7,618 bases of DNA. Origin: Gammaproteobacteria bacterium. Lineage in GTDB: Bacteria; Pseudomonadota; Gammaproteobacteria; Steroidobacterales; Steroidobacteraceae. The stretch lies in NCBI GenBank assembly GCA_030040235.1, contig JASHUC010000199.1, positions 1-7,618 of the forward strand, in the 5' to 3' direction. Below the pieces are notes generated by a model that saw only the letters and a program-made list of their open reading frames with translations, ran no database searches and had not been told where the DNA came from. Below are positions 1-6,767 of this stretch, in pieces (position 1 is the first letter of the stretch; every line of letters begins with the position of its first letter). The translations under genes were made by a program, and so were the position numbers.

Positions 1-823
1 CGGAGAACAGCACGTTCCCCAGCGAGCGATTCATGGCCTTGGCCATGAGCTGCGTGAGCAGCGTGCCGGCGGAGCCGACGACGGTGCCCGCGATGATCAT
101 TGCCGCGTTCTGCAGCACGAAGCCCTCGAAGCCCACCGCAAGACCAGTGAGGGCGTTGTAGAGCGAGATGACGACCGGCATGTCTGCCCCGCCGATGGGC
201 AGCGTCATGGTCACGCCGAGCACGATCGCGAGCACGAAGAAGGTCGTCACTGCGGAGACCGCCGCATCGATCCGCAGCGCGACGGCCGCTCCAATGCCGA
301 TTGCGGCCGCGAGGATCAGCAGGTTGAGCACCTGCTGTCCGGGAAAGCGGAACGAGCGCTTGATGAGCCCCTGGAGCTTCGCGAAGGCGATGATGCTGCC
401 GCCGAAGGAGACCGAGCCGATGATCCCACCGATCACGGCGAGCGCCGAGACGGCGAGGCCCGCCGACTCGCCGCGGTAGAGCTCGACGGCGGCGATGGCC
501 GCCGCTGCGCCGCCGCCCATGCCGTTGTAGAGCGCGATCATCTGCGGCATGTCGGTCATCGCGACGCGCTTGCCGCTCCACCAGGCGATCACGCCGCCGA
601 CGACGATCGCCGCGCCGATGAGCGGGTAGTTGCTCATGCCCGGGTAGAGGAAGGTCACGACGGTCGCGACCAGCATCCCCGCACCGGCCCAGAGAATGCC
701 GCTGCGCGCTGTCACGGGCGAGCTCATGCGCTTCAAGCCCATGATGAACAGGAACGCGGTGACGAAATAGCTCGCCTGGATGAGGAGCTGTATCGAGGAG
801 ATTCCGCTCCAATTGAGGCCCAT
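1..823 (-). CDS. pntB: NAD(P) transhydrogenase subunit beta (partial, N-terminal 274 residues)
   Basis: PntB, with PntA, forms the membrane transhydrogenase that couples proton entry to hydride transfer from NADH to NADP+. Reading the minus strand from ATG at 823 gives 274 residues before the window ends. They form the multi-helix membrane domain (dII), with the conserved stretches DMPQMIALYNGMGGG (about 91-105), FGGSIMAFAKLQGLI (140-154) and GGADMPVVISLYNALTGLA (211-229). The family is usually about 460 residues, so the missing part should hold the rest of dII and the NADP-binding dIII domain. The start codon directly follows the TAG stop of pntAB (TAGATG, no spacer), and a Shine-Dalgarno AAGGGAG lies 8 bases upstream inside pntAB, so the two are probably translationally coupled. 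Identification is by family resemblance and is firm; only completeness is unknown. Confidence 0.96.
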   Translation of the reverse strand, partial: MGLNWSGISSIQLLIQASYFVTAFLFIMGLKRMSSPVTARSGILWAGAGMLVATVVTFLYPGMSNYPLIGAAIVVGGVIAWWSGKRVAMTDMPQMIALYNGMGGGAAAAIAAVELYRGESAGLAVSALAVIGGIIGSVSFGGSIIAFAKLQGLIKRSFRFPGQQVLNLLILAAAIGIGAAVALRIDAAVSAVTTFFVLAIVLGVTMTLPIGGADMPVVISLYNALTGLAVGFEGFVLQNAAMIIAGTVVGSAGTLLTQLMAKAMNRSLGNVLFS

Positions 824-1126
824 CTAGTGGGCTCCCTTGCCGGGGCGGCGACCGCTCGATTTGAACATCTCGAGCATTCGCTCGGTCACTACGTAGCCGC
901 CGACCGCATTGCCGGCGGCGAGCAGCACGCCGAGGAAGCCGATCGCCTTCTCGAGCGGGGTGTGCGCGGCGCCGAGCGCGACCATCGCCCCGACGAGCAC
1001 GATGCCGTGCACGAAATTCGATCCCGACATGAGGGGCGTGTGCAGGATCACGGGCACGCGTGAGATCACTTCGTAGCCCGTGAAGGCTGCGAGCATGAAG
1101 ATGTAGAGCGCAACGATTCCCGTCAT
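824..1126 (-). CDS. pntAB: NAD(P) transhydrogenase subunit alpha, part 2 (membrane segment)
   Basis: This is a 100-residue membrane protein corresponding to the C-terminal part of one-piece PntA, which contributes helices to the proton-conducting dII domain. Three hydrophobic segments are visible at about 2-18, 36-53 and 61-81. The family signature SRVPVILHTPLMSGSNFVHG spans 22-41 between helices 1 and 2. The tail after helix 3 is basic (SGRRPGKGAH). I chose ATG 1126: an AAGGGGG ribosome site sits 6 bases upstream. A TTG at 1132 would add two residues but abuts that site. The gene lies 41 bases after the pntAA stop, and its own stop touches the pntB start. A split alpha subunit is the arrangement known from Rhodospirillum and many other proteobacteria, unlike the single PntA of E. 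coli. Confidence 0.96.
   Translation of the reverse strand: MTGIVALYIFMLAAFTGYEVISRVPVILHTPLMSGSNFVHGIVLVGAMVALGAAHTPLEKAIGFLGVLLAAGNAVGGYVVTERMLEMFKSSGRRPGKGAH
832..838 (-). promoter_or_regulatory. Ribosome binding site of pntB
   Basis: On the minus strand this reads AAGGGAG, 8 bases before the pntB ATG at 823. It lies within the last codons of pntAB and confirms a pntB start immediately after the pntAB stop. Confidence 0.75.
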
Positions 1127-1132
1127 GAGCAA

Positions 1133-1139
1133 CCCCCTT
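1133..1139 (-). promoter_or_regulatory. Ribosome binding site of pntAB
   Basis: On the minus strand this reads AAGGGGG, with six bases to ATG 1126. It decides the start: the alternative TTG at 1132 would begin directly against the site, leaving no spacer. Confidence 0.75.
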
Positions 1140-1167
1140 GAACGACCGGGCGCAGTGCGAGCATCCC

Positions 1168-2292
1168 TCAGCTGTCGACCATTTTGCGCGTGGGCTCGTG
1201 CTGGATCGATCCGTCGCGTGTGAGACAGGCCTGCGCGAACACCTCATCGCTCCAGTCGATGGCGAGCTCGCCGTTCTGCAGCGCGGGCTTGAGGAAATTG
1301 AGCACGTTGCGCGCGTACATCTCGCTCGCGTTGTAGGCGAGCTGCCCCGGCAGATTGACGGGACCGATCACGCTCACGCCCCGATGGAGCACCTTTTCCC
1401 CGGCGCGCGTGAGCTCGCAGTTGCCGCCCTGCTCGGCCGCGATGTCGACGATCACCGATCCCGGGCGCATGCGCTCGACGGCCGCGCGGCTCACGATCTT
1501 GGGCGCGGGCCGGCCCGGCACGGAGGCCGTGGTGATGACCGCATCGGCGGCGGCGATGCGCGAATCGAGCACTTCCTGCTGCTGGCGCCGCTCCTCGGGG
1601 GTGAGCTCGCGTGCGTAGCCGCCCTGGCCCTCGGCGCTCACGCCCGTGTCGACGAACTTCGCGCCGAGCGATTTGACCTGCTCGCGCGTGGCGCTGCGCA
1701 CGTCGTACGCTTCGACCACGGCGCCGAGCCGGCGGGCGGTGGCGATGGCCTGCAGCCCCGCCACGCCTGCGCCGACGATCAGCACCTGCGCCGGACGGAT
1801 GGTGCCGGCGGCGGTGGTGAGCATCGGCAGGAACTTCGGCAGATGGTCCGCCGCAATGAGCACGGCCTTGTATCCGGCGATGGCCGCCTGGGAGGAGAGC
1901 GCATCCATCGACTGGGCACGCGAGATGCGCGGGATGAGCTCCACGGCGAAGCTCGTGATCTTGCGGTCGCGCAGCGCTTTGACCTCGGCCACGCGCGCAT
2001 GGGGTTGCATGAACCCGACGACGACGGCCGAGGGCTTGAGGAGCGTGATCTGGTTCACATCGAGCGGCTGCACGGTCGTGAGCACGTCCGATTGTCCGAG
2101 CACCTGGGCCGCCGCATCGGCCCACTCGGCGCCCTTGTACAGCTCATCGGGAAAGTTCGCGCGCTCGCCCGCACCGCGCTCGATGAGCACGCGCGCTCCG
2201 GCTTGCGTGAGCTTCGCGACCACCTCGGGAACGAGGCTCACGCGGGTCTCTGCAGGCGCGCTTTCGCGAAGCGCACCGATCGTTACGGACAT
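1168..2292 (-). CDS. pntAA: NAD(P) transhydrogenase subunit alpha, part 1 (NAD(H)-binding dI)
   Basis: This is the 374-residue soluble NAD(H)-binding domain dI of transhydrogenase, homologous to alanine dehydrogenase. It binds NADH on the cytoplasmic side and passes hydride to NADP+ on PntB. The N-terminal lobe carries TVQPLDVNQITLL (73-85). The conserved segment RAQSMDALSS (125-134) contains the Arg, Gln, Asp and Ser residues that line the nucleotide site in the family. The Rossmann fold follows with GAGVAG (174-179) and the adenosine-ribose-binding acidic residue in YDVR (D197). The region after it (about 225-245, EGQGGYARELTPEERRQQQ) matches the mobile-loop area. Length fits the family (about 370-385). 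ATG 2292 has an AGGGG site 9 bases upstream. This is the first gene of the pnt operon and is transcribed away from the HNH gene. No in-frame defects are visible. Confidence 0.97.
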   Translation of the reverse strand: MSVTIGALRESAPAETRVSLVPEVVAKLTQAGARVLIERGAGERANFPDELYKGAEWADAAAQVLGQSDVLTTVQPLDVNQITLLKPSAVVVGFMQPHARVAEVKALRDRKITSFAVELIPRISRAQSMDALSSQAAIAGYKAVLIAADHLPKFLPMLTTAAGTIRPAQVLIVGAGVAGLQAIATARRLGAVVEAYDVRSATREQVKSLGAKFVDTGVSAEGQGGYARELTPEERRQQQEVLDSRIAAADAVITTASVPGRPAPKIVSRAAVERMRPGSVIVDIAAEQGGNCELTRAGEKVLHRGVSVIGPVNLPGQLAYNASEMYARNVLNFLKPALQNGELAIDWSDEVFAQACLTRDGSIQHEPTRKMVDS

Positions 2293-2411
2293 CGACAGGC
2301 GCCCCTAGGCTTCCGCGTGGCCGCCCGGCGGCACAATTCTGGAAACCACTGTGAAATGAAGATGTTGTAACGTTGAATTCTTGCACAAAGCTGCCGTATC
2401 TTACAGTCCCG
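2293..2411. other. Divergent intergenic region between pntAA and the HNH gene
   Basis: This 119-base gap separates divergent genes, so it should hold the pnt promoter on the minus strand and a promoter for the nuclease/acs run on the plus strand. Its 2331-2411 half is clearly richer in A and T than the surrounding coding DNA. It contains a small GC hairpin (GCCGC at 2320-2324, GCGGC at 2328-2332) that would lie in the pntAA leader, and a pntAA ribosome site (AGGGG on the minus strand, 2302-2306). I could not find a convincing -35/-10 pair on the minus strand. A weak plus-strand pair is listed separately. Confidence 0.6.
2373..2402 (+). promoter_or_regulatory. Possible sigma-70-type promoter for the HNH-exonuclease-acs run
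   Basis: TTGAAT (2373-2378) and TATCTT (2397-2402) each match four of six consensus bases and are separated by 18 bases. Transcription would begin near 2409, only a few bases before ATG 2412, giving a leaderless or almost leaderless mRNA. That agrees with the absence of any Shine-Dalgarno sequence before that ATG. The match is weak and was found by eye. Confidence 0.3.
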
Positions 2412-3086
2412 ATGTTAGGGATCGATCTCGACCGAGCCGACAACGGCTGGAATGAAGGCCTGCGCATCATCGCAAGTCCTCATGCGCGCGGGCTTTCGCA
2501 GCTCGTCCTGCGCACGGACGTTGCCGGCATGCCGCTCGAGTGGATCGATTATCGCGAGGCCGCGCGACTCTATCACCAGGAGCAGGTCGCCTACACCTGC
2601 GGCTCGCTGCTCTACTCGCTCTACGGCGGGGTCAACGCGCGCAGCGGCCGCCGCACCGTGCTGCGCGTCAACTCGATCGTTGCGACGATTGGGCACACCG
2701 GCAACCCGGGAAATACCCGCCACGATTATGTCCCGCCGCTCAACAGTCAGACGCTGTTCCGGCGCGACGCCTACCTGTGCATGTACTGCGGCATGCGCTT
2801 CCCGACGCGCGAGCTCTCGCGCGATCACATCCGCCCCTTCAGCCAGGGCGGTGGAGACAGCTGGACGAACGTCGTTGCGGCCTGTCGCCGCTGCAACAAT
2901 CAGAAGGCATCCCGCACGCCCGAGCAGGCGAAGATGCAACTCATCGCGGTGCCCTTCACCCCGACCTACGCGGAGTACATCTTCCTCAAGGGCCGCCGCG
3001 TGCTCGCCGACCAGATGGAATACCTGCTCGCGCACTTTCCGCGCTCGAGCCCGCTTCACGACCGTATCCAGCGCTGGCTCGCCTGA
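2412..3086 (+). CDS. HNH endonuclease family protein
   Basis: This 224-residue protein has a C-terminal HNH (beta-beta-alpha-metal) nuclease fold. CMYC (C123, C126) and CRRC (C158, C161) form the usual zinc-binding pair. Between them are the catalytic-type DHIRP (D138, H139) and the family Asn in SWTNVV (N153), followed by N162. The N-terminal ~110 residues (for example LRTDVAGMPLEWI, 33-45) and the C-terminal stretch after 175 resemble an uncharacterised HNH family that I associate from memory with gammaproteobacteria. Its substrate is unknown; nicking or cutting of DNA is inferred from the fold. I prefer ATG 2412, although an in-frame TTG at 2373 would add 13 residues. Neither has a clear ribosome site, and the TTG overlaps the possible -35 element. 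The stop lies 9 bases before the exonuclease start, so the two are probably co-transcribed. Confidence 0.85.
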   Translation: MLGIDLDRADNGWNEGLRIIASPHARGLSQLVLRTDVAGMPLEWIDYREAARLYHQEQVAYTCGSLLYSLYGGVNARSGRRTVLRVNSIVATIGHTGNPGNTRHDYVPPLNSQTLFRRDAYLCMYCGMRFPTRELSRDHIRPFSQGGGDSWTNVVAACRRCNNQKASRTPEQAKMQLIAVPFTPTYAEYIFLKGRRVLADQMEYLLAHFPRSSPLHDRIQRWLA

Positions 3087-3095
3087 GCGGCGGCC

Positions 3096-3989
3096 TTGAT
3101 CTACCTGGTCGACGCCTCCGTCTACGTCTTTCGCGCCTATTACTCTGCGCTGCCGGAGTTCCTCGACCGGGACGGGCAGCCGGCGCAGGCGGTCTTCGGG
3201 TTCGCACGCTTCCTCGGCGACCTGATCGAGCGGGTGCGGCCCACCTACATGGCGGTCGCTTTCGACCACAGCCTCGCGAGCTCCTTCCGCACCCGGATCT
3301 ATCCTCGCTACAAGGCCAATCGCGAACCCGCCCCGCCCGGGCTGGCATTGCAGTTCGAGCGTTGCTTCGAGTTCTGCGCGCTCGCCGGGATTGCGGCCCT
3401 CGGCAGCCGAGAGTACGAGGCCGACGACATCATGGGGAGCCTCGCCTTGCGGATGCGCGCCGAGAACGTGAGGGCGACGCTCGTGAGCCGCGACAAGGAT
3501 CTCGCGCAGCTCGTGCGCGAGGGGGATGTGCTGTGGGATTACGCCGCGCGTGGCCCGCTCTCGTACTGTGACGTGACGCGTCGTTACGGGGTCGCTCCGG
3601 AGCGCTTCGCGGATTATCTCGCCCTCGCCGGGGATGCCGTGGACAACATCCCCGGCATCCCGGGTATCGGCCCGAAGACCGCTGCCGCTCTCATGCAGGA
3701 ATTCGCCTCGCTCGATGAGCTGTACGAGGGACTCGACCGCGTGGCGGTGCTCAAGCTGCGCGGCGCCGCAGGCTTGCCCGCGCGCCTGCGCGAGCATCGC
3801 GAGGCCGCCTACCTCGCGCGACGGCTCACCCATATCGTCTGCGACCTGCCGCTGTCGATCGAAACGAGCGCGTTGCGCCGACAGCGTCCCGATCTGGCGC
3901 GTCTCACACGCTTTTTCGACCGCCAGTCGTTCGGGCCGCTGCTGCGCCGTCAGGCCGAGCGCCTGGCGCAGCTGCCGGTGCCCTCTTGA
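3096..3989 (+). CDS. Stand-alone 5'-3' exonuclease / flap endonuclease (PolA N-terminal-like)
   Basis: This 297-residue protein matches the 5' nuclease domain of DNA polymerase I without any polymerase domain, like Xni/ExoIX. Such enzymes remove 5' flaps and RNA primers or act in repair. The metal-binding acidic residues are visible: D6 (LVDAS), D57 (AFDHS), E108/D110/D111 (EADDIMGS), D133/D135 (SRDKDL), and D180/D183 (GDAVDNIPG). The helical-arch segment (about 64-76, YPRYKANR) supplies K73 and R76. The helix-hairpin-helix [13 protein letters not shown] spans 185-197. Start is TTG 3096: MIYLVDAS is the canonical beginning of the fold, and the next in-frame ATG (residue 52) would remove D6. 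There is only a weak ribosome site, consistent with coupling to the HNH stop 9 bases upstream. All expected ligands look intact, so it is probably active. It could also serve as a helper for a polA lacking this domain, which cannot be judged here. Confidence 0.92.
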   Translation: MIYLVDASVYVFRAYYSALPEFLDRDGQPAQAVFGFARFLGDLIERVRPTYMAVAFDHSLASSFRTRIYPRYKANREPAPPGLALQFERCFEFCALAGIAALGSREYEADDIMGSLALRMRAENVRATLVSRDKDLAQLVREGDVLWDYAARGPLSYCDVTRRYGVAPERFADYLALAGDAVDNIPGIPGIGPKTAAALMQEFASLDELYEGLDRVAVLKLRGAAGLPARLREHREAAYLARRLTHIVCDLPLSIETSALRRQRPDLARLTRFFDRQSFGPLLRRQAERLAQLPVPS

Positions 3990-4002
3990 AGTCCCGCTGC
4001 GC

Positions 4003-4009
4003 GGAGAGG
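4003..4009 (+). promoter_or_regulatory. Ribosome binding site of the acetyl-CoA synthetase gene
   Basis: GGAGAGG, five bases before ATG 4015. It decides the start, since the same frame is open back to 3634 inside the exonuclease gene without homology to the family. Confidence 0.8.
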
Positions 4010-4014
4010 CGCTC

Positions 4015-6213
4015 ATGAGCACGAACCGCCGCGACCTGAAATCCGTGCTGCTGGAGAAGCGCGAGTTCGCCCCTCCGCCCGCCTTCGCTGCCCGTGCGCG
4101 CGTGAAGCCGGAGGACCTTGCGGACATGCGGCGCCGGGCGGCGGCCGATCCTGAAGGGTTCTGGGCGGAGCTCGCGCGCCGCGAGCTCCTCTGGCACTCG
4201 CCCTTCACGGTGACGCTCGATCGCTCCCACGCGCCGAGCTTCGGCTGGTTCACGGACGGGCGCCTCAACGTCTCCGTCAACTGCCTCGATGTGCATCTCG
4301 AGGAGCGCGGGCACGCGACGGCCGTGATTTTCGAAGGCGAGCCCGGCGATACGCGCCGTCTGAGCTTTCAGCAGCTGCAGGCCGAGGTGTGCCGCTTCGC
4401 CAATGCGCTCAAGGCGCAGGGCGTGCGCCGCGGCGACCGGGTGGTCATCTACATGCCGCTCGTGCCGGAGGTGCTGGTCGCGATGCACGCCTGCGCGCGC
4501 ATCGGTGCCGTCCACTCCGTGGTCTTCGCAGGTTTCTCGGCGCTGTCGTTGAAGGACCGCATCGAGGATGCGCGCGCCCGCGTCCTCGTGACGGCCGATG
4601 GCGGCTTCCGAGGCGGGCACATCGTCGAGCTGAAAGCCGCTGCCGACAGGGCGCTCGCCGCAGGCTGCCCGAGCATCGAGAAAGTGATCGTGTTTCGTCG
4701 CACCGGAAGGCCGGTGCCCATGGATGCGAAGCGGGACGTGTGGTGGCACGAGCTCGTGGAGGGTCAGTCGCCCGTCTGCGAGCCGGAATGGGTCGATGCG
4801 GAGCACCCGCTCTTCCTGCTCTACACCTCGGGCTCCACCGGCAAGCCGAAGGGCATTCAGCATTCGAGCGCGGGGTATCTGCTCGGGGCGAAGACCAGCT
4901 GCGAGTGGGTGCTCGATGTGCGTCGCGACGATGTGTTCTGGTGCACCGCCGACGTGGGCTGGGTGACCGGGCACACCTATGTCGCGTACGGCCCGCTCGC
5001 GGTCGGCGCGACGGTCATGCTGTACGAAGGAGCGCCCACCTGGCCGGACGGCGGACGGTTCTGGAAGCTCTGCGAGACACACCGCGTGACGATTTTCTAC
5101 ACCGCACCCACGGCGATCCGCGCGCTCATGAAACTCGGCGACGAGCTGCCGCGCCGACATGATCTCTCGCGCCTGCGACTCCTGGGCACCGTCGGAGAGC
5201 CGATCAATCCCGAAGCGTGGATGTGGTATCACCGCGTGATCGGGCGGGAGCGTTGCCCGGTCGTCGACACCTGGTGGCAGACCGAAACCGGCTCCATTCT
5301 CATCGCGCCGATTCCCGGCGTCACGGCGACCAAACCCGGCTCGTGCACCGAGCCGCTGCCCGGAATCGAGGCCGATATCGTGGACGAGCGCGGCGAGCGG
5401 GTGACACGCCCCGATGCCGGCGGGTATCTGGTGATCCGCAGACCCTGGCCGTCGATGCTGCGCACCATCTGGGCGGACCATGAGCGCTATCACCAGACGT
5501 ACTGGGCGAAATTCCAGAACCGCTTCTACGTTGCCGGCGACGGCGCGCATCGGGACCAGGACGGCTATTTCTGGATCATGGGCCGTATCGATGATGTGCT
5601 GAATGTTGCCGGCCACCGGCTCGGCACGATGGAGATCGAGTCGGCGCTGGTCGCCCACCCGCGCGTTGCCGAGGCGGCCGTGGTCGGCAAACCTCACGAC
5701 ATCAAGGGCGAGGCGGTGTTCGCCTATGTCATCTGCCGCGGAAGCAAGCCGGTCGGTGAGGCCGCGGCGGCGCTCGTCGCGGAGCTTCGCGACTGGGTCG
5801 GCGAACAGCTGAGCCCGATCGCGAAACCCGACGAGATCCGCCTCACGGAGATCCTTCCCAAAACCCGCTCGGGCAAGATCATGCGGCGCCTGCTGCGCGC
5901 GCTCGCCCGCGGCGAGGAGGTGTCCGAGGACATCTCGACGCTCGAGAACCCGGCGATTCTCGAGGAGCTGCGCGGGACCGCGCGGACTGCGAGCCGAGCG
6001 CGCGGCTCGTCATCGAAGCGGACGCGCAGCAGAGCCAAGAGTCACGCAAAGAAGTCAGCGCGCAAAGGCGCATCGAGAAGCGCCTCGCGCGCACCGAAAA
6101 AGCTTTCCGCGGCGAAGCCGCGAGCACCCGTGAAGAGGCCATCGAAGCGGGCGCGCGCAAAGGCACGAACGAGAAAGGGCGCCCGCCGGAGCGCACGGGC
6201 GGGCAGAGCCTGA
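4015..6213 (+). CDS. acsA: Acetyl-CoA synthetase with a 78-residue Lys/Arg-rich C-terminal extension
   Basis: AMP-forming acetate-CoA ligase of 732 residues: acetate + ATP + CoA give acetyl-CoA + AMP + PPi. The core, residues 1 to about 654, is complete. The ATP-binding loop [11 protein letters not shown] is at 270-280, [12 protein letters not shown] at 309-320 and [10 protein letters not shown] at 418-427, including the Trp that limits the pocket to short acyl groups. The hinge region [20 protein letters not shown] spans 523-542. [11 protein letters not shown] (615-625) holds catalytic K621, the lysine that acetylation silences in characterised enzymes. The N terminus ([15 protein letters not shown], 10-24) and WPSMLRTIW (478-486) resemble an ACS clade also found in cyanobacteria and deltaproteobacteria rather than the E. 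coli type. E. coli Acs has 652 residues and stops near residue 654 here. Residues 655-732 contain 19 Arg, 12 Lys, 19 Ala, 13 Ser and no Asp or Glu, and are probably disordered. ATG 4015 follows GGAGAGG by five bases, 25 bases after the exonuclease stop. Confidence 0.96.
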   Translation: MSTNRRDLKSVLLEKREFAPPPAFAARARVKPEDLADMRRRAAADPEGFWAELARRELLWHSPFTVTLDRSHAPSFGWFTDGRLNVSVNCLDVHLEERGHATAVIFEGEPGDTRRLSFQQLQAEVCRFANALKAQGVRRGDRVVIYMPLVPEVLVAMHACARIGAVHSVVFAGFSALSLKDRIEDARARVLVTADGGFRGGHIVELKAAADRALAAGCPSIEKVIVFRRTGRPVPMDAKRDVWWHELVEGQSPVCEPEWVDAEHPLFLLYTSGSTGKPKGIQHSSAGYLLGAKTSCEWVLDVRRDDVFWCTADVGWVTGHTYVAYGPLAVGATVMLYEGAPTWPDGGRFWKLCETHRVTIFYTAPTAIRALMKLGDELPRRHDLSRLRLLGTVGEPINPEAWMWYHRVIGRERCPVVDTWWQTETGSILIAPIPGVTATKPGSCTEPLPGIEADIVDERGERVTRPDAGGYLVIRRPWPSMLRTIWADHERYHQTYWAKFQNRFYVAGDGAHRDQDGYFWIMGRIDDVLNVAGHRLGTMEIESALVAHPRVAEAAVVGKPHDIKGEAVFAYVICRGSKPVGEAAAALVAELRDWVGEQLSPIAKPDEIRLTEILPKTRSGKIMRRLLRALARGEEVSEDISTLENPAILEELRGTARTASRARGSSSKRTRSRAKSHAKKSARKGASRSASRAPKKLSAAKPRAPVKRPSKRARAKARTRKGARRSARAGRA
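5977..6210 (+). other. Sequence encoding the histone-H1/AlgP-like basic tail of acsA
   Basis: These codons (residues 655-732) lie beyond the conserved end of acetyl-CoA synthetase and encode 31 basic residues out of 78 (about 40%) with no acidic ones. Short motifs of the type S-K-R-x-R, A-K and P-K recur (SKRTR 667-671, SKRAR 710-714, APKK 693-696, KSARK 680-684). The composition resembles the C-terminal tails of bacterial histone-H1-like proteins and AlgP, which bind DNA or RNA by charge. Binding by this tail is inference. The reading frame is continuous with the enzyme, with no stop or frameshift sign at the junction. Confidence 0.85.
6011..6156 (+). repeat. Two imperfect 17-base direct repeats inside the acsA tail
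   Basis: CATCGAAGCGGACGCGC (6011-6027) recurs as CATCGAAGCGGGCGCGC (6140-6156) with one mismatch. The copies are 129 bases (43 codons) apart and in the same frame, encoding SKRTR and SKRAR. A second repeated word, GCGCGCAAAGGC (6058-6069 and 6153-6164), is out of phase between its copies. This suggests the tail grew partly by duplication of low-complexity DNA. Confidence 0.6.
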
Positions 6214-6369
6214 TCCGGAGCGCGCCGGTCGCGCGTTTCCGCGCCGCATCAGTCCGAGGCGGCGCCTACTGCAACGCTTGGTTTCACGGCGAACCCCCTC
6301 GGGCGGGGTCCCCGGGGGCACGGATCTTGCGCCTGCCCTCATAGGCCGACCGCATGAGTAGAGGTGGGC
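6214..6369 (+). other. Non-coding spacer after acsA
   Basis: This 156-base spacer has no supportable gene. It contains GC-only pairing possibilities: ACCCC (6293-6297) with GGGGT (6305-6309), and CCCCGGGG (6310-6317). These could form a transcription-halting hairpin after acsA, but there is no T-run. No convincing promoter for the downstream small gene was found. The ribosome site AGAGG (6360-6364) precedes ATG 6370. Confidence 0.5.
6360..6364 (+). promoter_or_regulatory. Ribosome binding site of the small unknown gene
   Basis: AGAGG, five bases before ATG 6370. It supports that start over the in-frame GTG at 6364, which overlaps the site. Confidence 0.6.
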
Positions 6370-6729
6370 ATGGGCGAGGTGATTCACGCTGCTTTCGGCG
6401 CCGAACGCGAATGGGAGCAGACGCGCTCGAGGACCACGGACGGCCTCGTCGCGATCGGCGGTTTGTTCGGCGACGACGAGGAACTGATGCGCGCGAAGGC
6501 CGACCGCGTGTACAGGCTCCTGCGCGAGATCGTCGAGGACGTCCCCTCGCTGCAGATCACCACGCGGTTGCCGGACAACCTCACGGATGAGCAGCTCGAG
6601 CAGCTCACTGCCGCTATCAAGGACGCAGCGCTGAAGGGCATCGAGGTCGCGATGACGCACTCGGTGTGCGTGCTGATGAGCTCGATCTACGACCTGTGCA
6701 CCTCGAAGCTGCAGGAAGGGGCTCATTAG
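6370..6729 (+). CDS. Hypothetical small acidic helical protein
   Basis: I do not recognise this 119-residue protein. It has no signal peptide and no membrane segment, so it is probably cytosolic. Residues 36-57 (DDEELMRAKADRVYRLLREIVE) look like a charged helix, and 71-93 (LTDEQLEQLTAAIKDAALKGIE) like a second amphipathic helix. A third, more hydrophobic stretch (about 93-113) holds two cysteines, C100 and C110. Overall it appears acidic and mostly alpha-helical. The start ATG 6370 follows AGAGG by five bases. It stands alone: 156 bases after acsA and convergent with the VOC gene, with a hairpin between. It is probably a real gene, judging by its codon use (G/C-ending codons throughout) and ribosome site. 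Possible roles such as a small regulator or partner protein are unsupported. Confidence 0.75.
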   Translation: MGEVIHAAFGAEREWEQTRSRTTDGLVAIGGLFGDDEELMRAKADRVYRLLREIVEDVPSLQITTRLPDNLTDEQLEQLTAAIKDAALKGIEVAMTHSVCVLMSSIYDLCTSKLQEGAH

Positions 6730-6733
6730 TCAG

Positions 6734-6767
6734 GCGAGCGATCGCGGCTTGCTGCCGCGCCGCTCGC
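6734..6767. terminator. Hairpin between convergent genes (possible bidirectional terminator)
   Basis: The outer stem GCGAGCG (6734-6740) pairs with CGCTCGC (6761-6767). The inner stem CGCGG (6743-6747) pairs with CCGCG (6755-6759) around the loop CTTGCTG, giving twelve G/C-dominated pairs with one small internal loop. It begins 4 bases after the stop of the small unknown gene and ends 14 bases before the stop of the VOC gene, so it can serve both strands. There is no T-run on either side, so intrinsic termination in the classic sense is uncertain; it may act as an RNA 3'-end stabiliser. Confidence 0.6.

Noticed and set aside
1138..2370. Long plus-strand open frame (410 codons) opposite pntAA
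   Set aside because: The product is rich in His, Arg, Ala and Gly with no recognisable domain, and it lies opposite a gene with clear family motifs. Stop-poor antisense frames are expected in G/C-ending codon DNA.
3634..4014. Upstream extension of the acsA frame by 127 codons
   Set aside because: It overlaps the exonuclease gene in another frame, encodes a Ser/Arg/Cys-rich stretch with no resemblance to the synthetase, and ATG 4015 has its own good ribosome site.
2415..4280. Minus-strand open frame of 621 codons opposite the HNH and exonuclease genes
   Set aside because: Arg/Ala/Glu-rich composition without a domain, spanning three well-identified plus-strand genes in two frames; an antisense artefact of high GC.
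3904..5697. Minus-strand open frame of 597 codons opposite acsA
   Set aside because: Same reasoning: no domain, no ribosome site noticed, and opposite a fully conserved enzyme.
5940..6000. Possibility that the acsA tail results from a frameshift or lost stop at the end of the core
   Set aside because: The frame is continuous, and the tail has a strongly selected-looking composition (no acidic residues in 78, repeated in-phase SKR motifs), not random read-through. It cannot be fully excluded without relatives.
6293..6318. GC-rich hairpins after acsA as a standard terminator
   Set aside because: The stems are short and there is no T-run; mentioned in the spacer but not called as a terminator.
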